Shown piece after piece: positions 31,601 through 42,415 of a DNA stretch of 64,000 bases. This stretch comes from Colwellia maritima. GTDB lineage: Bacteria > Pseudomonadota > Gammaproteobacteria > Enterobacterales > Alteromonadaceae. The number at the start of each line of letters is the position of its first letter. The first letter of the stretch is position 1. Made by a program: the position numbers and the translations under genes. Where the stretch lies: assembly GCF_022669015.1 (NCBI RefSeq), contig NZ_JAKKSL010000004.1:124001-188000 (forward strand), given 5' to 3'. The notes under the pieces were generated by a model, which searched no databases, was not told where the DNA came from, and was given only the letters and a program-made list of their open reading frames with translations.

Positions 31601-32426
31601 AAGTGAATTTATCGAAATCACAAACTATTTAAGTAAAGCTCAATTAGTATTGGCTGAAAATGATGACTGGCAACAAATGGTTAAAAGTGCTCAACATGAA
31701 CTACGTCAAGGTTTGGCTGATAAAGACACAAGGCAATCAACTGAATTTAAGCAAAAAATGCTTAAACAATTAGCTGAAGCAAAACAATCTTATATCACTC
31801 GGTTTGTTTCGTTATATCAACGCGCCCATTTAACGTTGGCTGAAGATAAAATTAAAGCAGAATTGATGAATGATGACAGGTTAACTGCTCTAAGTTTATT
31901 AAGTGGCATCGCATTATTGCCGGGTAATCAAGTTAAAAATTGGCGTGAAGATTGGGCTAATTTACAGCCTGCTTCTGCTATTGATAGTAAAATGTTAGCA
32001 GTAGATCCAAACCCTGTTTCATTCAACCCAAGAACAGATAAAGACCTTGCACCTGCAAGTAATCGCTTGAACAGATTAGATGACCAATTAGATGCCATGT
32101 TAACGGAATGGACTTCTACACTCCAAACAAACTTAGCTGACCCATTTATCCAATTAGATTTAATGAGGTCAGAACAAAAAGCTGAAGTTGCAGTTTTTAT
32201 CGATTCTGGATGTTTGCCTGAACCATTAACAAAAGACTTTATTGAAGAAGTAAATAAAGTACTTGATGGATTAGTTGCAGTAGCAATAACGTCAGAGGAA
32301 CTCGTTGCTAGCCTTGGTAAAGGCACACCACAGAGTATTGATGATATACGTAAGCGTTTTGAGCAACTCATTGCTGAACGTTGTAAAGGCCAAGATAGCG
32401 ATAAAGTTCGCATCGTTATTGAGTAA
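28696..32426 (+). CDS. brxC: BrxC (PglY-like) BREX ATPase, frameshifted
   Basis: Large P-loop ATPase central to BREX, about 1243 residues across two frameshifts (near 29250 and near 31290). The Walker A is WIVGNYGSGKSHLMS (about residue 65-80), preceded by EKLISSYVISDKMKSKL; a Walker-B-like LLICDEILDYF follows. The second junction reads LAVSIQ then GDDSIVREMGDKIEQ. The C-terminal 360 residues are helical and coiled-coil-rich. BrxC forms oligomers on DNA with other BREX subunits. Both frameshifts leave conserved sequence intact on either side, so sequencing error is likely. Confidence 0.85.
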
Positions 32427-32488
32427 ACTTTTTCAAAAATAATTTACTAGAGCGCAGTTAATTAATAATTGCCTCTAAGAGAGAAAAT

Positions 32489-35317
32489 ATGCAACAAGAT
32501 TCATTATTAGATGACGCAAAAATCAAATCATCAAAAGACCCTGTAGAATGTTTAGGCCAAGCTTTCGAAAACGAAGAAGCACGTAGAGGGCATTTCACTA
32601 AACTTTTAAGTGAAAAGTTAAAAGATCCTGAATTTAGAAAAATTGCAGGATTTCCTATTGGCACTGATGAGTCGATTCTTGAGCTGTCTGATCCGCCATA
32701 TTATACAGCCTGCCCTAATCCTTGGTTAAATGACTTTGTTGAATATTGGGAGTCCTTAAAGCCAGTAGATGTAGATGAATATCAGAGAGGTCCATTTGCA
32801 GCAGATGTAAAAGAAGGGAAAAACGATCCCGTTTATAACGCTCATTCTTATCATACTAAAGTCCCTCATAAGGCAATAATGAGGTATATTCTGCATTATA
32901 CTAACCCTGGAGATACTGTTTTTGACGGGTTTTGCGGAACAGGTATGACTGGAGTTGCTTCTCAACTGTGCGGTAAAAAAGAAGAAATTGAGGCACTGGG
33001 GTACAAAGTATATTCCAATGGAGAAATCGCAGAAGAAGTTATTAATTCTAATGGGGAAAGAGAGTGGAAAGTTTTTTCAAAAATAGGAAAAAGAAATTCT
33101 GTTTTAAATGATTTGTCACCAAGCAGCGACTTTTATTTCAAGCGTATTAAATAAAGAAGTTAATATAGATCTGTTTGAAAAAACAGGAAGAAAACTAATA
33201 AATAAACTTAGAAAGCACTTAGGTAATTATTGGGAAACATTACATTCAGATGGTACGACATCAGGCTGTGTAAATTATTTTGTTTGGTCTGATGTATATA
33301 GTTGCCCGGAATGTACTAAGGAAATTATCTATTCTGAGCAAGTGTTTTTAAATCTTTGGGGAAAAACAGTATTCTCTCCTGAATTTTTGTGCCCTAGCTG
33401 TAATTGTAAATTATCTAAAAACCCTTCTAAAAGCTCCAATGCTCAAAAACCTCTTAGGTTGTTTGTTTCAGAGTTTGATCCTTTATTAGGGGAAGTAACT
33501 TCTATACAAAAACAAGTACCGGTAAAGATTAATTACTCTGTTGGAACCACCCGGTTTGAGAAAAAAATGGAGCAGAAGGACTTTGATAACCTCAATAAAA
33601 TTGAATTAGATACAGATAATTTGGCATTTATTCCCAAGGTGCCAATAGTCGATGGAGAAAAATCATCGGATCCATTTTTATTTGGTATAAAGCATGTACA
33701 TGAATTCTATACACCGCGAATGCTGAAGTGTTTATCAATATTTTCTGAAGAAATACTTGGTAACCAAACATTAAATTTTGTTTATGGAAGTATGTTACCT
33801 AAATTAACAAAAATGAATCGTTATATGCCTCAACATGGGGGAAGGGCATTAGTTGGGCCAATGGCAAATACATTATATGTTCCGCCCGTTAGTGTTGAAA
33901 ACAACCCCTTAGATCAGTTTGAGTTTCAATTTAAAAAAATTCTAAAAGCTCTAAATGATTTAGGCGGAAATTGCATTACAACACAAGCAACACAATCATT
34001 AAATCTTAACAAAGAATCCGTTGATTACATATTTATAGATCCACCATTTGGCGCTAATATTATGTATTCAGAGTTAAGTATCCTGAGAGAGTCTTGGTTA
34101 AAAGTCATTACTAATTCAAAACCCGAAGCTATTCAAAATAAACATCAAAATAAAGGATTGGATGAGTATCGTCACTTAATGTCGGATTGCTTCCAAACAG
34201 CATTTGATGTATTGAAGCCTGGAAAATGGATGACGGTTGAGTTTTCCAATACTAAAGCTAGTGTTTGGAATAGCATTCAAAATGCTTTGTCTGAAGCCGG
34301 TTTTATTGTGGCAAATGTTTCTGCCTTGGATAAAACTAGAGGAGGACTACATGCAATGCTTGGTCCTACAGCGGTTAAACAAGATTTAATAATTACGGCC
34401 TATAAACCTGAAGAGGTATATGCAGAAAGTAAATCTGAAGAAATTATTAGTGAAGGTTTTGTTTGGGGGTTTATTACAGAACATCTAAACCACTTAAGTA
34501 TAAGTAAAATTCAAAACGGTGAGCTGCTTTCCGTTCCTGAACGGGATGCTCGATTACTTTATGATCAATTGGTTGCGTTTTATGTTCGAAATTCAGCACC
34601 TTTACCTATTTCAAGTATTGAGTTTCAAAAAGGTTTGAAAGTAAGGTTCCCTGAAAGAGATGGAATGTATTTTACTCCTGAACAGGTCGCTAAATATGAT
34701 AAACAAAGAGCATCTTCTAAGGTCGTTAAACAAATCTCCATATTTGTAGATGATGAAGCTTCATCTATCGAGTGGCTAAGACAGGAGCTAAGTCGAAAGC
34801 CTAAAACTTACTCAGAAATACATCCTTTATTCTTAAATGAAATATCTGGATGGAAGAAGAACGAACTTCAATTGGAGTTAATGACTTTACTTGAGCAGAA
34901 TTACATTAAATATGATGGTAATGAAGATGTTCCTAATCAGATTCATACCTACCTTTCTACTAATTTTAAAGATATGCGTGGATTAGCCAAAGACGATCCT
35001 GCACTTGTTGCAAAGGCAAAAGATCGTTGGTATGTGCCAGATCCGAGTAAAGCCTGGTGATATTGAAAAGCTTAGACTTCGTGCATTATTGCGTGAGTTT
35101 GATGTATATAAAGAAGAGAAGAAAAAAATTAAACAGCCCCGTGCTGAAGCGTTAAGAGCCGGATTTAATGCTTGGCCGGGAAAAGCAAGATTTACAAACA
35201 ATTTTAGATATTTCAGCCAAGATACCTCCTGCTGTATTGCAAGAAGATGAAAAGCTGCTGATGTTCTACGATAACGCGTTAACGCTAACATCGAACAATG
35301 ATGATGATTGGGATTAG
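32489..35317 (+). CDS. pglXI: PglXI, BREX type III adenine-specific DNA methyltransferase, frameshifted
   Basis: DNA methyltransferase that would mark host DNA at the BREX site. SAM-binding motif I is TVFDGFCGTGMTGVASQLC; the catalytic motif IV is FIDPPFGANIMYSE (DPPF). Two CxxC pairs (SCPECTKE and LCPSCNCK) form a zinc ribbon between them. The frame breaks near 33115 (LNDLSP to AATFISSVLNKE) and again near 35050, after which GDIEKLRLRALLREFDVYKE continues through another shift near 35180 to a stop at 35317. Total about 940 residues. The order after brxC and before a helicase is that of type III BREX. Whether the target is adenine is inferred from the family. Confidence 0.83.
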
Positions 35318-35335
35318 TTTTTAAGGGAATGATGG

Positions 35336-38128
35336 ATGTTTGATGTCGGAGAGTGGGCTTGGAGTAAAGCCCATCAGCAACATGTTAAAATCATTGAGAA
35401 CTCTGGCCTTTGGGGGCAGAGTTTTTATCGTGTTTGGCTACAGCAGCAAGATTCAGTTGTCAAAGTAGTTGCTGATGACTTAGTCAACGTTGATAACCAA
35501 GCAGAAACCTAGTGAACATTTTATTTCTTACATTGCTGTTGCCGCTAAAATAGCTAACGCACAACAAGAAGATATTTTACTTGCTCCTATTGAATCAAAT
35601 GTAATTCCTTTATCTCATCAGTTGAAAGCCTTAAATAAGGTAATGTCGCGGAAACAAATTCGTTACTTACTGGCCGATGAAGTGGGTTTAGGAAAAACAA
35701 TAGAAGCTGGTTTAGCAATGCGAGAGCTAAAACTGAGAGGTATGGCTAAACGGATATTAGTGTGTGCTCCTAAAGGTTTAGTTAGTCAGTGGGTAAGTGA
35801 AATGAGTACTCATTTTAATGAGAATTTTCACTTACTTTTACCGGGAGAGCAAAAACCTGTTGATGAACATGACAACGTTTGGCTGCGTCATGATCAAGTC
35901 ATTTGCCCAGTTGATAGCATTAAACCGATAGAAAGCCGGAAAGGTTGGTCTTTAAAGCAAGTTCATGAATACAATAAACATCGATTTGATGATTTACTTG
36001 CAGCAGGTTGGGACTTAATTGTTATTGATGAGGCACATCGCTTAGGCGGAAGTACAGAATTTGTTGCTCGATATAAATTGGGGCAAGGGTTAGCAGAAGC
36101 AGCCCCTTACTTATTGTTACTTTCAGCAACGCCACATCAAGGTAAAAGTGATGCCTTCCATCGTCTGATGGCACTGCTTGATCCAGAAGTGTTTCCTGAT
36201 ATTGGTAGTGTGACCAAAGAGCGAGTGCAACCGTTTGTTGTTCGCACAGAAAAGCGTATTTCAATTGATGGTGAAGGAAAACCTTTATTCAAACCAAGAA
36301 AAACAGAGCTAATCCCTGTTGCTTGGCAACAAAAGCACGCTATTCAACGCCACCTTTATGAAGAAGTCACCGAATATATTAAAGAAGGCTATAACCAAGC
36401 TAAAGCCAAAAAACAAAATGCTATTGGTTTTTTAATGATTTTGATGCAGCGTTTGGTGAGTTCGAGCAGCGCTGCAATAGCTAAAACATTATCTAGGCGC
36501 TTAATTGCCCTAGACACTATGGTAGTCGAAGAAGAGCTACCACTATCATTCGCAGATGAATGGGCAGACCTAGATGGGCAAGCACAGCTAGATGAATTAA
36601 TCGTTGAAAGTAAGCAAGCCCTAGAGAATGAAAAAGCTGAAGTAGCTCACCTCTTAAAGCTAGCAGAAAAGTGTGTGGCTAATGAATGCGATGCGAAAGC
36701 GGAAGTATTGCTAGATTGGCTTTATAAATTGCAACAAGAAGAACAATCTCCTGATTTGAAAATGTTAGTTTTTACTGAGTTTGTTCCAACCCAAAGAAAT
36801 GCTTGCTAAGTTTTTTACTGATCGTGGTATTAGTGTGGTTTGTTTAAATGGCTCGATGGATTTAAATGAACGCAAAAAAGTACAAGCATCTTTTGCGGAT
36901 GATACTCGCATACTTATTTCGACTGATCTTGGTGGTGAAGGCTTAAACCTTCAGTTTTGTCACGTAATTGTTAATTATGATATGCCGTGGAATCCGATGC
37001 GAATGGAGCAAAGGATAGGACGGGTTGATCGTATAGGACAGCCTCATGTAGTAAGGGCATTAAACTTTGTTTTAGAAGATACAGTTGAGCATAGGGTACG
37101 TGATGTACTTGAAACTAAGCTTCAAGTGATTTTAGAAGAGTTTGGTGTAGATAAAACCAGTGATGTGCTTGACTCTGCTGAGGCTAATCATTTATTTGAT
37201 GAATTATTTATGGAGGCATTAACAAATCCTGATTTGATGGATCAAGAACTTGCTAAAGCCTTAAAAACAATTCAAGACGCAGGAAAGGACAAAAAATCAC
37301 AAGATAATTTATTTTCTGGCGGAGAGCAGTTGCTTGCTGATACTTATCAGAAAACGGCTAATCACCCATTACCGCATTGGGTTTCGGCAATGGTTGAGCA
37401 ATATATCTTATGGCAAAACCAACAAGGCGTTAAGGCTAAGTTTGATAAATCCTTAGTAGGTGGTTTAGATATTACTTGGCCAGATGGTGCTTTATGGAAT
37501 GATATTACCTTTGTTGGTAAAGAAGCCCAAGCAAAACATTAATCTCAAGCATATTACCTTAGAGAACCCTAAAATTAGAGGATTATGTACTCATTTACCT
37601 ATTTGGAGTGATGTGCAGTCAATACCTGTTGCAAGAGTACCAACATTACCAGTAGGTGCTTCTGGATACTGGTCTTTGTGGAGTGTACGCTTTGCAGGCA
37701 ACGATGAAAGGCAAGTTAAGTATTTGCCTATTTACATTAAACCTGATGGTAGTTACTTTGCTCCAGCCTCAAATCGGATTTGGGATGTGTTATGTTCGGG
37801 TACGGTAGAAATTATCAGTGGCTCCAGTACCGCGAAAAATTCAGATATTTATCAAATGCTGAGGTTTGTAGCAGAAGAACAGGGAAAATTAGTCTTTGAA
37901 GATATGCTAGTTGATTATAAAGCTGATTTATCTGAGCAAATGGATAAAGGAGAGTATTCATTTGCTGCTCGAAAACGAGCAATAGAGAGGATAGGATTAC
38001 CTGAAGTGAAAAATTATCGTTTACGCCAGTTAGTAGATGAACAACTTAACTGGTCACAGCAAATAAATGAAAAACAGCATGTGTACCCTGAGTTATCGCT
38101 TCATATTGTTTTTGAGATAAAGGGATAA
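35336..38128 (+). CDS. brxHII: BrxHII-type SNF2/DEAD helicase of BREX, frameshifted
   Basis: Superfamily 2 helicase of about 930 residues. The real N-terminus at 35336 (MFDVGEWAWSKAHQQHV, then LWGQSFYRVWLQQQDSVVKV) joins, through a frameshift near 35510, to ISYIAVAAKIANAQQEDILL. Motifs: I, LLADEVGLGKTIEAGL; II, DLIVIDEAHRLGG; III, LLLLSATPHQGKSD; V/VI, STDLGGEGLNLQFC and MEQRIGRVDRIGQ. Further shifts lie near 36795 and near 37530; the tail (SVRFAGNDERQVKYLPIY) extends to 38128, four bases before pglZ. The role in type III BREX is likely DNA translocation or remodelling. Confidence 0.85.
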
Positions 38129-38131
38129 TTG

Positions 38132-40099
38132 ATGGATTGGCAAAAAGAATTGCTCGGTAAGTTAGATTTCAATGCGAAACAATGCTTTATTATTTCAGAT
38201 CCGGAACATTTATGTTTTGAGCCTTTAATTGCAGAGCGGTTCGAACAAGCTGAAGTTGAATTAGTTGATGATAGCGATCCTATTTCATTAAGGTTTATAT
38301 ATGAAAGCCGGCTTGAAAAAAACAACAATAAAGCGTTAATTATTACATGTGCTGAAATAGAAGATAACTATATTCCTTTTGATATCACATTCAATGCAAC
38401 CAATATCAACTTTCATATCAATGAAATAATACCAGAACTAGAGGTTGAAACACTTCGAAGTATTTCACCCGTCTATTTTCAGCCACTGAAAGAAGCCATT
38501 TCAAGTTATCGCCCAGGAAAGCTAGGTCGAATTGCTAGTTTGGATTTCTTGCTTAGGCATATATTCAAAATTGCTCCTGAAATAATTCAAACAGAAGTGG
38601 ATTTAGTAAGGCTATTAATTCAAAAACACTACCTCGGTGGTGAAATGCCTGAAGCAATAGAACAAAGGTTAATTGCATTATTAAAACTTAATGACACTTT
38701 TAATGGTTGGGACTTCGATAGATTATTGCCTAGTAAAGCTGAATTCTTTGAGTTTTTACAAGTTCAATGGACACTATATCTTGAAACATTAGTTTCTGTT
38801 GATGAATTAAAAGAACCACCATGGCCGCAAGGTAAGTTAATAGTGCCTTTTGACGATCAGGATGTTCAAGTTTATGTTGATAACTTATTTGCTGATGGTT
38901 TGCTTAAACCCGTTAATATGGAAGGAATATCAAAAAATCATTGGGCTGTGATAGGCATAATAAGTGAAGATGGAACATCTCAGTTAAAGCGGTTTTCTCA
39001 CTTACTTGCTCGTTTAAATAGTGTATTTTTACAAGAATTAGTTAATGACCTAAGTGCTGATATTTGGGGCGAACATGCCTTTGAACTTGGTATGTTAAAT
39101 GCGTTAGGTCATCAAATTAAAACGTTATCAGCTTCAGAAATAACATCTTTAAATCATCTCAATACTAAAGTTGATCATCTTTTTGAAGAATGGCTTTTTG
39201 AAAAGTTTGGCGGTTTAATTTCTTTACCTGCAATTCGCCATCCTAACATGCTGCATAAAATACCTGACTGGCTTAATAGAAAGGTACAAGACGATAAAAA
39301 AATATGTTTGTTGGTAATGGATGGCATGGGATTTCAACAATGGTCATTGTTTAGAGAGTCATTGAATTCCTGCTCAAGAATAACAATGGAAGAGCATTAT
39401 AGTTTTGCTTGGGTGCCCACTATTACTTCAATTTCACGACAGTCGATGTTTTCGGGTAAAAAACCTTATTTTTATGCTGACTCACTTTTAACAACATCAA
39501 AAGAAAGTAAGCTATGGCAGGCATACTGGGAAAATAATGGATTAACTAGTAAAGAAGTGTTGTATGCAAAAAAAGTTGAAGACAGAGCAACTAATGAATC
39601 TTTTAGTGATTTGATATCTAATCGTCATATTAAAGCTCTTGGCTTAGTAATCAATTTTGTTGATGAACAAATGCATGGCATGAAGGCCGGAATGTCAGGA
39701 CTAAATGCTGTAGTGTCTGACTGGATAGTAACTTGGAAATTTGAAGAAAAAATTAACATTTTAATTGATCTTGGTTATGAGGTGATTATTACTGCTGATC
39801 ACGGTAATCAAGAAGCTATTGGCTGTGGGGCGTTGAGGGAAGGCGTAAAGGCTGAAACTAAAGGTGAGCGAGTTAGGATATATGATTCAGAAAATGCAGC
39901 GACTAGTTCTAATGACCTTTTAGACGGGAAAGTGCTAAAATGGCCAGGCAAGAAATATGGCTTACCTGAAGGACGATTTCCATTAGTAAGCAGAGGAACT
40001 CATGCGTTTGTAAAAGAAGGGAAAAAAATTGTTGGGCATGGTGGGATCAGCTTACATGAAGTTGTTGTACCGCTAGCCGTTATAAAAAGAAAGTTGTAA
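38132..40099 (+). CDS. pglZ: PglZ, alkaline-phosphatase-superfamily BREX protein
   Basis: Hallmark BREX protein present in all BREX types, intact at about 655 residues. The C-terminal PglZ domain has the metal-binding motifs CLLVMDGMGFQQW and VIITADHGNQE, and HAFVKEGKKIVGHGGIS near the end. The N-terminal half is helical (about 380 residues) and not recognisable by motif. The ATG at 38132 is preferred to the TTG just before it; AAGGGAT lies upstream. Metal-dependent nuclease or phosphatase activity is proposed for the family. Confidence 0.88.
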   Translation: MDWQKELLGKLDFNAKQCFIISDPEHLCFEPLIAERFEQAEVELVDDSDPISLRFIYESRLEKNNNKALIITCAEIEDNYIPFDITFNATNINFHINEIIPELEVETLRSISPVYFQPLKEAISSYRPGKLGRIASLDFLLRHIFKIAPEIIQTEVDLVRLLIQKHYLGGEMPEAIEQRLIALLKLNDTFNGWDFDRLLPSKAEFFEFLQVQWTLYLETLVSVDELKEPPWPQGKLIVPFDDQDVQVYVDNLFADGLLKPVNMEGISKNHWAVIGIISEDGTSQLKRFSHLLARLNSVFLQELVNDLSADIWGEHAFELGMLNALGHQIKTLSASEITSLNHLNTKVDHLFEEWLFEKFGGLISLPAIRHPNMLHKIPDWLNRKVQDDKKICLLVMDGMGFQQWSLFRESLNSCSRITMEEHYSFAWVPTITSISRQSMFSGKKPYFYADSLLTTSKESKLWQAYWENNGLTSKEVLYAKKVEDRATNESFSDLISNRHIKALGLVINFVDEQMHGMKAGMSGLNAVVSDWIVTWKFEEKINILIDLGYEVIITADHGNQEAIGCGALREGVKAETKGERVRIYDSENAATSSNDLLDGKVLKWPGKKYGLPEGRFPLVSRGTHAFVKEGKKIVGHGGISLHEVVVPLAVIKRKL

Positions 40100-40104
40100 T
40101 AGAT

Positions 40105-40815
40105 ATGTCTAAAAGGGTTAATTATAGTCGTCATATAGAGGCTCATTGGTTAGATCAAACGGCACTTTGGGTTGCCGAAGGGCTAAGCAAACAAGAATTA
40201 CACGATAAAATTAATTCAATGCTTTCACCGCTAATTAATTGCAAGGTTAACTTAGGAAAAACGAGAAACCAATTAACATCGTTATGGTTTGATAAGAACG
40301 AAAATGTCAGTAGTGAGTTCTCAGCATTTGCAGTAGAGTACGTGAAAGAGGGCCATGATATTCCTCTAATTATTCATTGGGGCTTATTGATAGCTAAAAA
40401 GAAGTTTTTTGCTGATGTAGCAAGGTTTATAGGTAGAAACTCTAAGCTAAATGATTCATTTACTTACGCTCAAGTGCAAAAGCGAATGATTGAGATGTAT
40501 GGTGACACTGAAACAGTTAAACGTGGGCTGCGTTCAGTGCTTAAGACGATGGTTGATTTTGGTGTTTTGCTACGAAGTAACGCCAGAAGTTATCAAGTAA
40601 ACCCAAATAATTTAACAGTACCTAATAAGTTAATGAATTGGCTATTATGTGCATTATTATTTAGTGAAGATGTAATGAGCAGAACATTGTCAGATATGAT
40701 TGATGATGCTGTATGGTTCCCTTTTGATATTAGTATTCAGCCAGAAGACATCGATAAACAATGGTTTGAAGTGCATCAGCAAGGTTATGACTTGATGTTG
40801 TTCAGAAAGAAATAA
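40105..40815 (+). CDS. brxA: BrxA-like protein (DUF1819-type), copy 1
   Basis: A 236-residue helical DNA-binding-type protein in the last position of the type III BREX operon, where brxA belongs. It shares a clear pattern with the next gene: RHIEAHWLDQTALWVAEG, IIHWGLLIAKKKFF, KLNDSFTYAQVQKRM and YGDTETVKRGLRSVLKTM. No signal peptide or membrane segment. It starts five bases after pglZ without a strong ribosome site, suggesting coupling. The family name rests on position and weak pattern resemblance. Confidence 0.65.
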   Translation: MSKRVNYSRHIEAHWLDQTALWVAEGLSKQELHDKINSMLSPLINCKVNLGKTRNQLTSLWFDKNENVSSEFSAFAVEYVKEGHDIPLIIHWGLLIAKKKFFADVARFIGRNSKLNDSFTYAQVQKRMIEMYGDTETVKRGLRSVLKTMVDFGVLLRSNARSYQVNPNNLTVPNKLMNWLLCALLFSEDVMSRTLSDMIDDAVWFPFDISIQPEDIDKQWFEVHQQGYDLMLFRKK

Positions 40816-40835
40816 TAAAAAATAAGAGAAGTAAT

Positions 40836-41543
40836 TTGAAAGTATCAATTGGTTTTAATCGACACTTAGAGTCGAACTGGCTAGCTCAAACAGCATCTTG
40901 GGTAGCAAATGGCATTGAAGGCAAAGAGTTAAAAGATAAGATTGATTTATTACTTACTCCTGATTTTACTAGCCAAGTAGCCAAGGATAAAACACGTAAT
41001 TTACTTTTTGGGATTTGGAGTAAATTACCAAAACATATCCCAAGTGATTTTCAACGTGATGCTGCTAACTTATTGATGGAGTACAGCGAATTTAATTTGG
41101 TGTTTCATTGGGGAATGATGCTTTCAAAATACCCGTTCTTCAAATCTGTAGTTGAACAAATTGGTCGGTTAACCAAATTAAATGACTCATTTTTATATTC
41201 TCAACTAGAGCAAAGAATTACTGAAAACTATGGTGATACTTCAACCATAAAAAGAAGTATGCAATTCGTGATAAGAACTTTGATGAACTTAGAGTTACTA
41301 GCTAATCCTAAGCAAGGTATATATCAACTTAGAAAGCCTATTCAAGTTAATAATCCATCAATAAAAGCTTGGTTAGTTGAAGCTAGTGTTTATTCAGCGC
41401 AAGTAACAAGTCGAAGCTTAACCGCTATTAATGATGAAAATGTATGGTTTCCATTTGAGCTTTATTTCGATGAAAATGATCTGAGTCATAATGATCGCTT
41501 AGAAGCACACCATCAAACCGCTGATGTGATAGTGTTTGTTTAA
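40836..41543 (+). CDS. BrxA-like protein, tandem paralogue
   Basis: A second copy of the preceding gene, 235 residues, with the same blocks: RHLESNWLAQTASWVANG, VFHWGMMLSKYPFF, KLNDSFLYSQLEQRI and YGDTSTIKRSMQFVIRTL. By eye about 30-35 percent of positions agree, so the duplication is old. The start is TTG at 40836, supported by AAGAGAAG three to five bases upstream. Type III BREX operons normally have one brxA, so a diverged tandem pair is unusual. It ends the operon. Confidence 0.65.
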   Translation: MKVSIGFNRHLESNWLAQTASWVANGIEGKELKDKIDLLLTPDFTSQVAKDKTRNLLFGIWSKLPKHIPSDFQRDAANLLMEYSEFNLVFHWGMMLSKYPFFKSVVEQIGRLTKLNDSFLYSQLEQRITENYGDTSTIKRSMQFVIRTLMNLELLANPKQGIYQLRKPIQVNNPSIKAWLVEASVYSAQVTSRSLTAINDENVWFPFELYFDENDLSHNDRLEAHHQTADVIVFV

Positions 41544-41592
41544 TAGTCCCTAATTAATTTATAGCCAGTGTTCCGGTATTTAATGAAAATAA

Positions 41593-41910
41593 TTAATGGA
41601 ATTTGTGTCGAGGGGCTGAGCGAAAAGCTTTAATTTCTTGGGGAGAGCAACCTTGGCGTAATAGTTCAAACTCGCTTAGTTGGATATCATCATATTGCCC
41701 ATTGTCTAAAATTTGATAAAGGCTGCCTGTTTGAGTTTTTACTAATTTAGTCTCTAAGTTGAAAGCGGTTATTGCAGATGTGCAAACGTAATCTCCCTTT
41801 AAATATCGACAACTGCTGTCATCAATTACTGTTCCGTATAGGACCTTACCAATCAACAGATTTTCATCATAAACAGAAACAACGAACCAGTCGGTAATCA
41901 CTGTATTCAT
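41593..41910 (-). CDS. Unknown protein on the minus strand within the island
   Basis: A 105-residue protein (start MNTVITDWFVVSVYD, preferred over an upstream TTG at 41925) with beta-strand-rich first half, cysteines in SSCRYLKGDYVCTSA and a C-terminal RQGCSPQEIKAF. No family recognised with confidence. It runs opposite to all other genes of the island and may be a separate cargo or regulator. Confidence 0.6.
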   Translation of the reverse strand: MNTVITDWFVVSVYDENLLIGKVLYGTVIDDSSCRYLKGDYVCTSAITAFNLETKLVKTQTGSLYQILDNGQYDDIQLSEFELLRQGCSPQEIKAFRSAPRHKFH

Positions 41911-41925
41911 ATCTAACACCGTCAA

Positions 41926-42247
41926 AAAGATTATACCTAGATTTTAGAGTATAAAGTGATCACAACGCCAATAACTTTTAGTCTGATTGAGAAGAAATTT
42001 AAGTACCAACTAGTCTTTCTCAATGTTTATTGATAGTATTAACCTGGATTAACTAAGGCGCTGATAAATATATATTTTAATGTTTATTTATTCTTTTTAG
42101 TCTTAACTAATATTACGATTAATTTTCTTGTTGCCAAAACGCCTGCATCTTATTAATTAACCATGATTTAAAGTTCGTTTCGACTTCACTGAGTTTATTC
42201 AAAAACCAGGAAGTATTTTTTATATTAACTTTAAAGGAAATTTAATT
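41926..42247. other. Gene-free spacer
   Basis: About 320 bp of AT-rich sequence with no open frame of note. It should contain the promoter of the minus-strand gene and of the small gene at 42248; AAAGGA at about 42232 is the ribosome site of the latter. Nothing else seen. Confidence 0.4.
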
Positions 42248-42376
42248 ATGGCGAATAACAACAACTCTAGACCACCATCAAGCCACCCAGGTCCAGGTGG
42301 TAACTGGCCAGGAACCACTGGTAACAAGTCAGGTGGTAATCGAGGAAATGCTGTCCCTAAAGGCGGTAAAAAATAA
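42248..42376 (+). CDS. 42-residue Gly/Asn/Pro-rich disordered small protein
   Basis: MANNNNSRPPSSHPGPGGNW followed by PGTTGNKSGG and a lysine-rich end (KGGKK). The composition is low-complexity, positively charged and surely disordered. AAAGGAAA lies nine bases before the ATG, and a terminator begins ten bases after the stop, so it has the look of a real small transcription unit. Short proteins of this kind occur next to defence genes, but no family is recognised. Confidence 0.55.
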   Translation: MANNNNSRPPSSHPGPGGNWPGTTGNKSGGNRGNAVPKGGKK

Positions 42377-42386
42377 AATGGAGTTT

Positions 42387-42409
42387 GGCCCCTTATATTG
42401 GGGCCTTTT
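42387..42409 (+). terminator. Strong terminator after the small gene
   Basis: GGCCCC (42387-42392) pairs with GGGGCC (42400-42405), followed by TTTT. It ends seven bases before the next ATG (42416), so it could also act as an attenuator or block the next gene's start. Confidence 0.8.
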
Positions 42410-42415
42410 ATAATT

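Noticed and set aside
27297-41543. DISARM instead of BREX
   Set aside because: A methylase and SNF2 helicase are shared with DISARM, but PglZ, BrxC-type ATPase and BrxF are BREX hallmarks and no DrmA/DrmB/DrmC protein is present.
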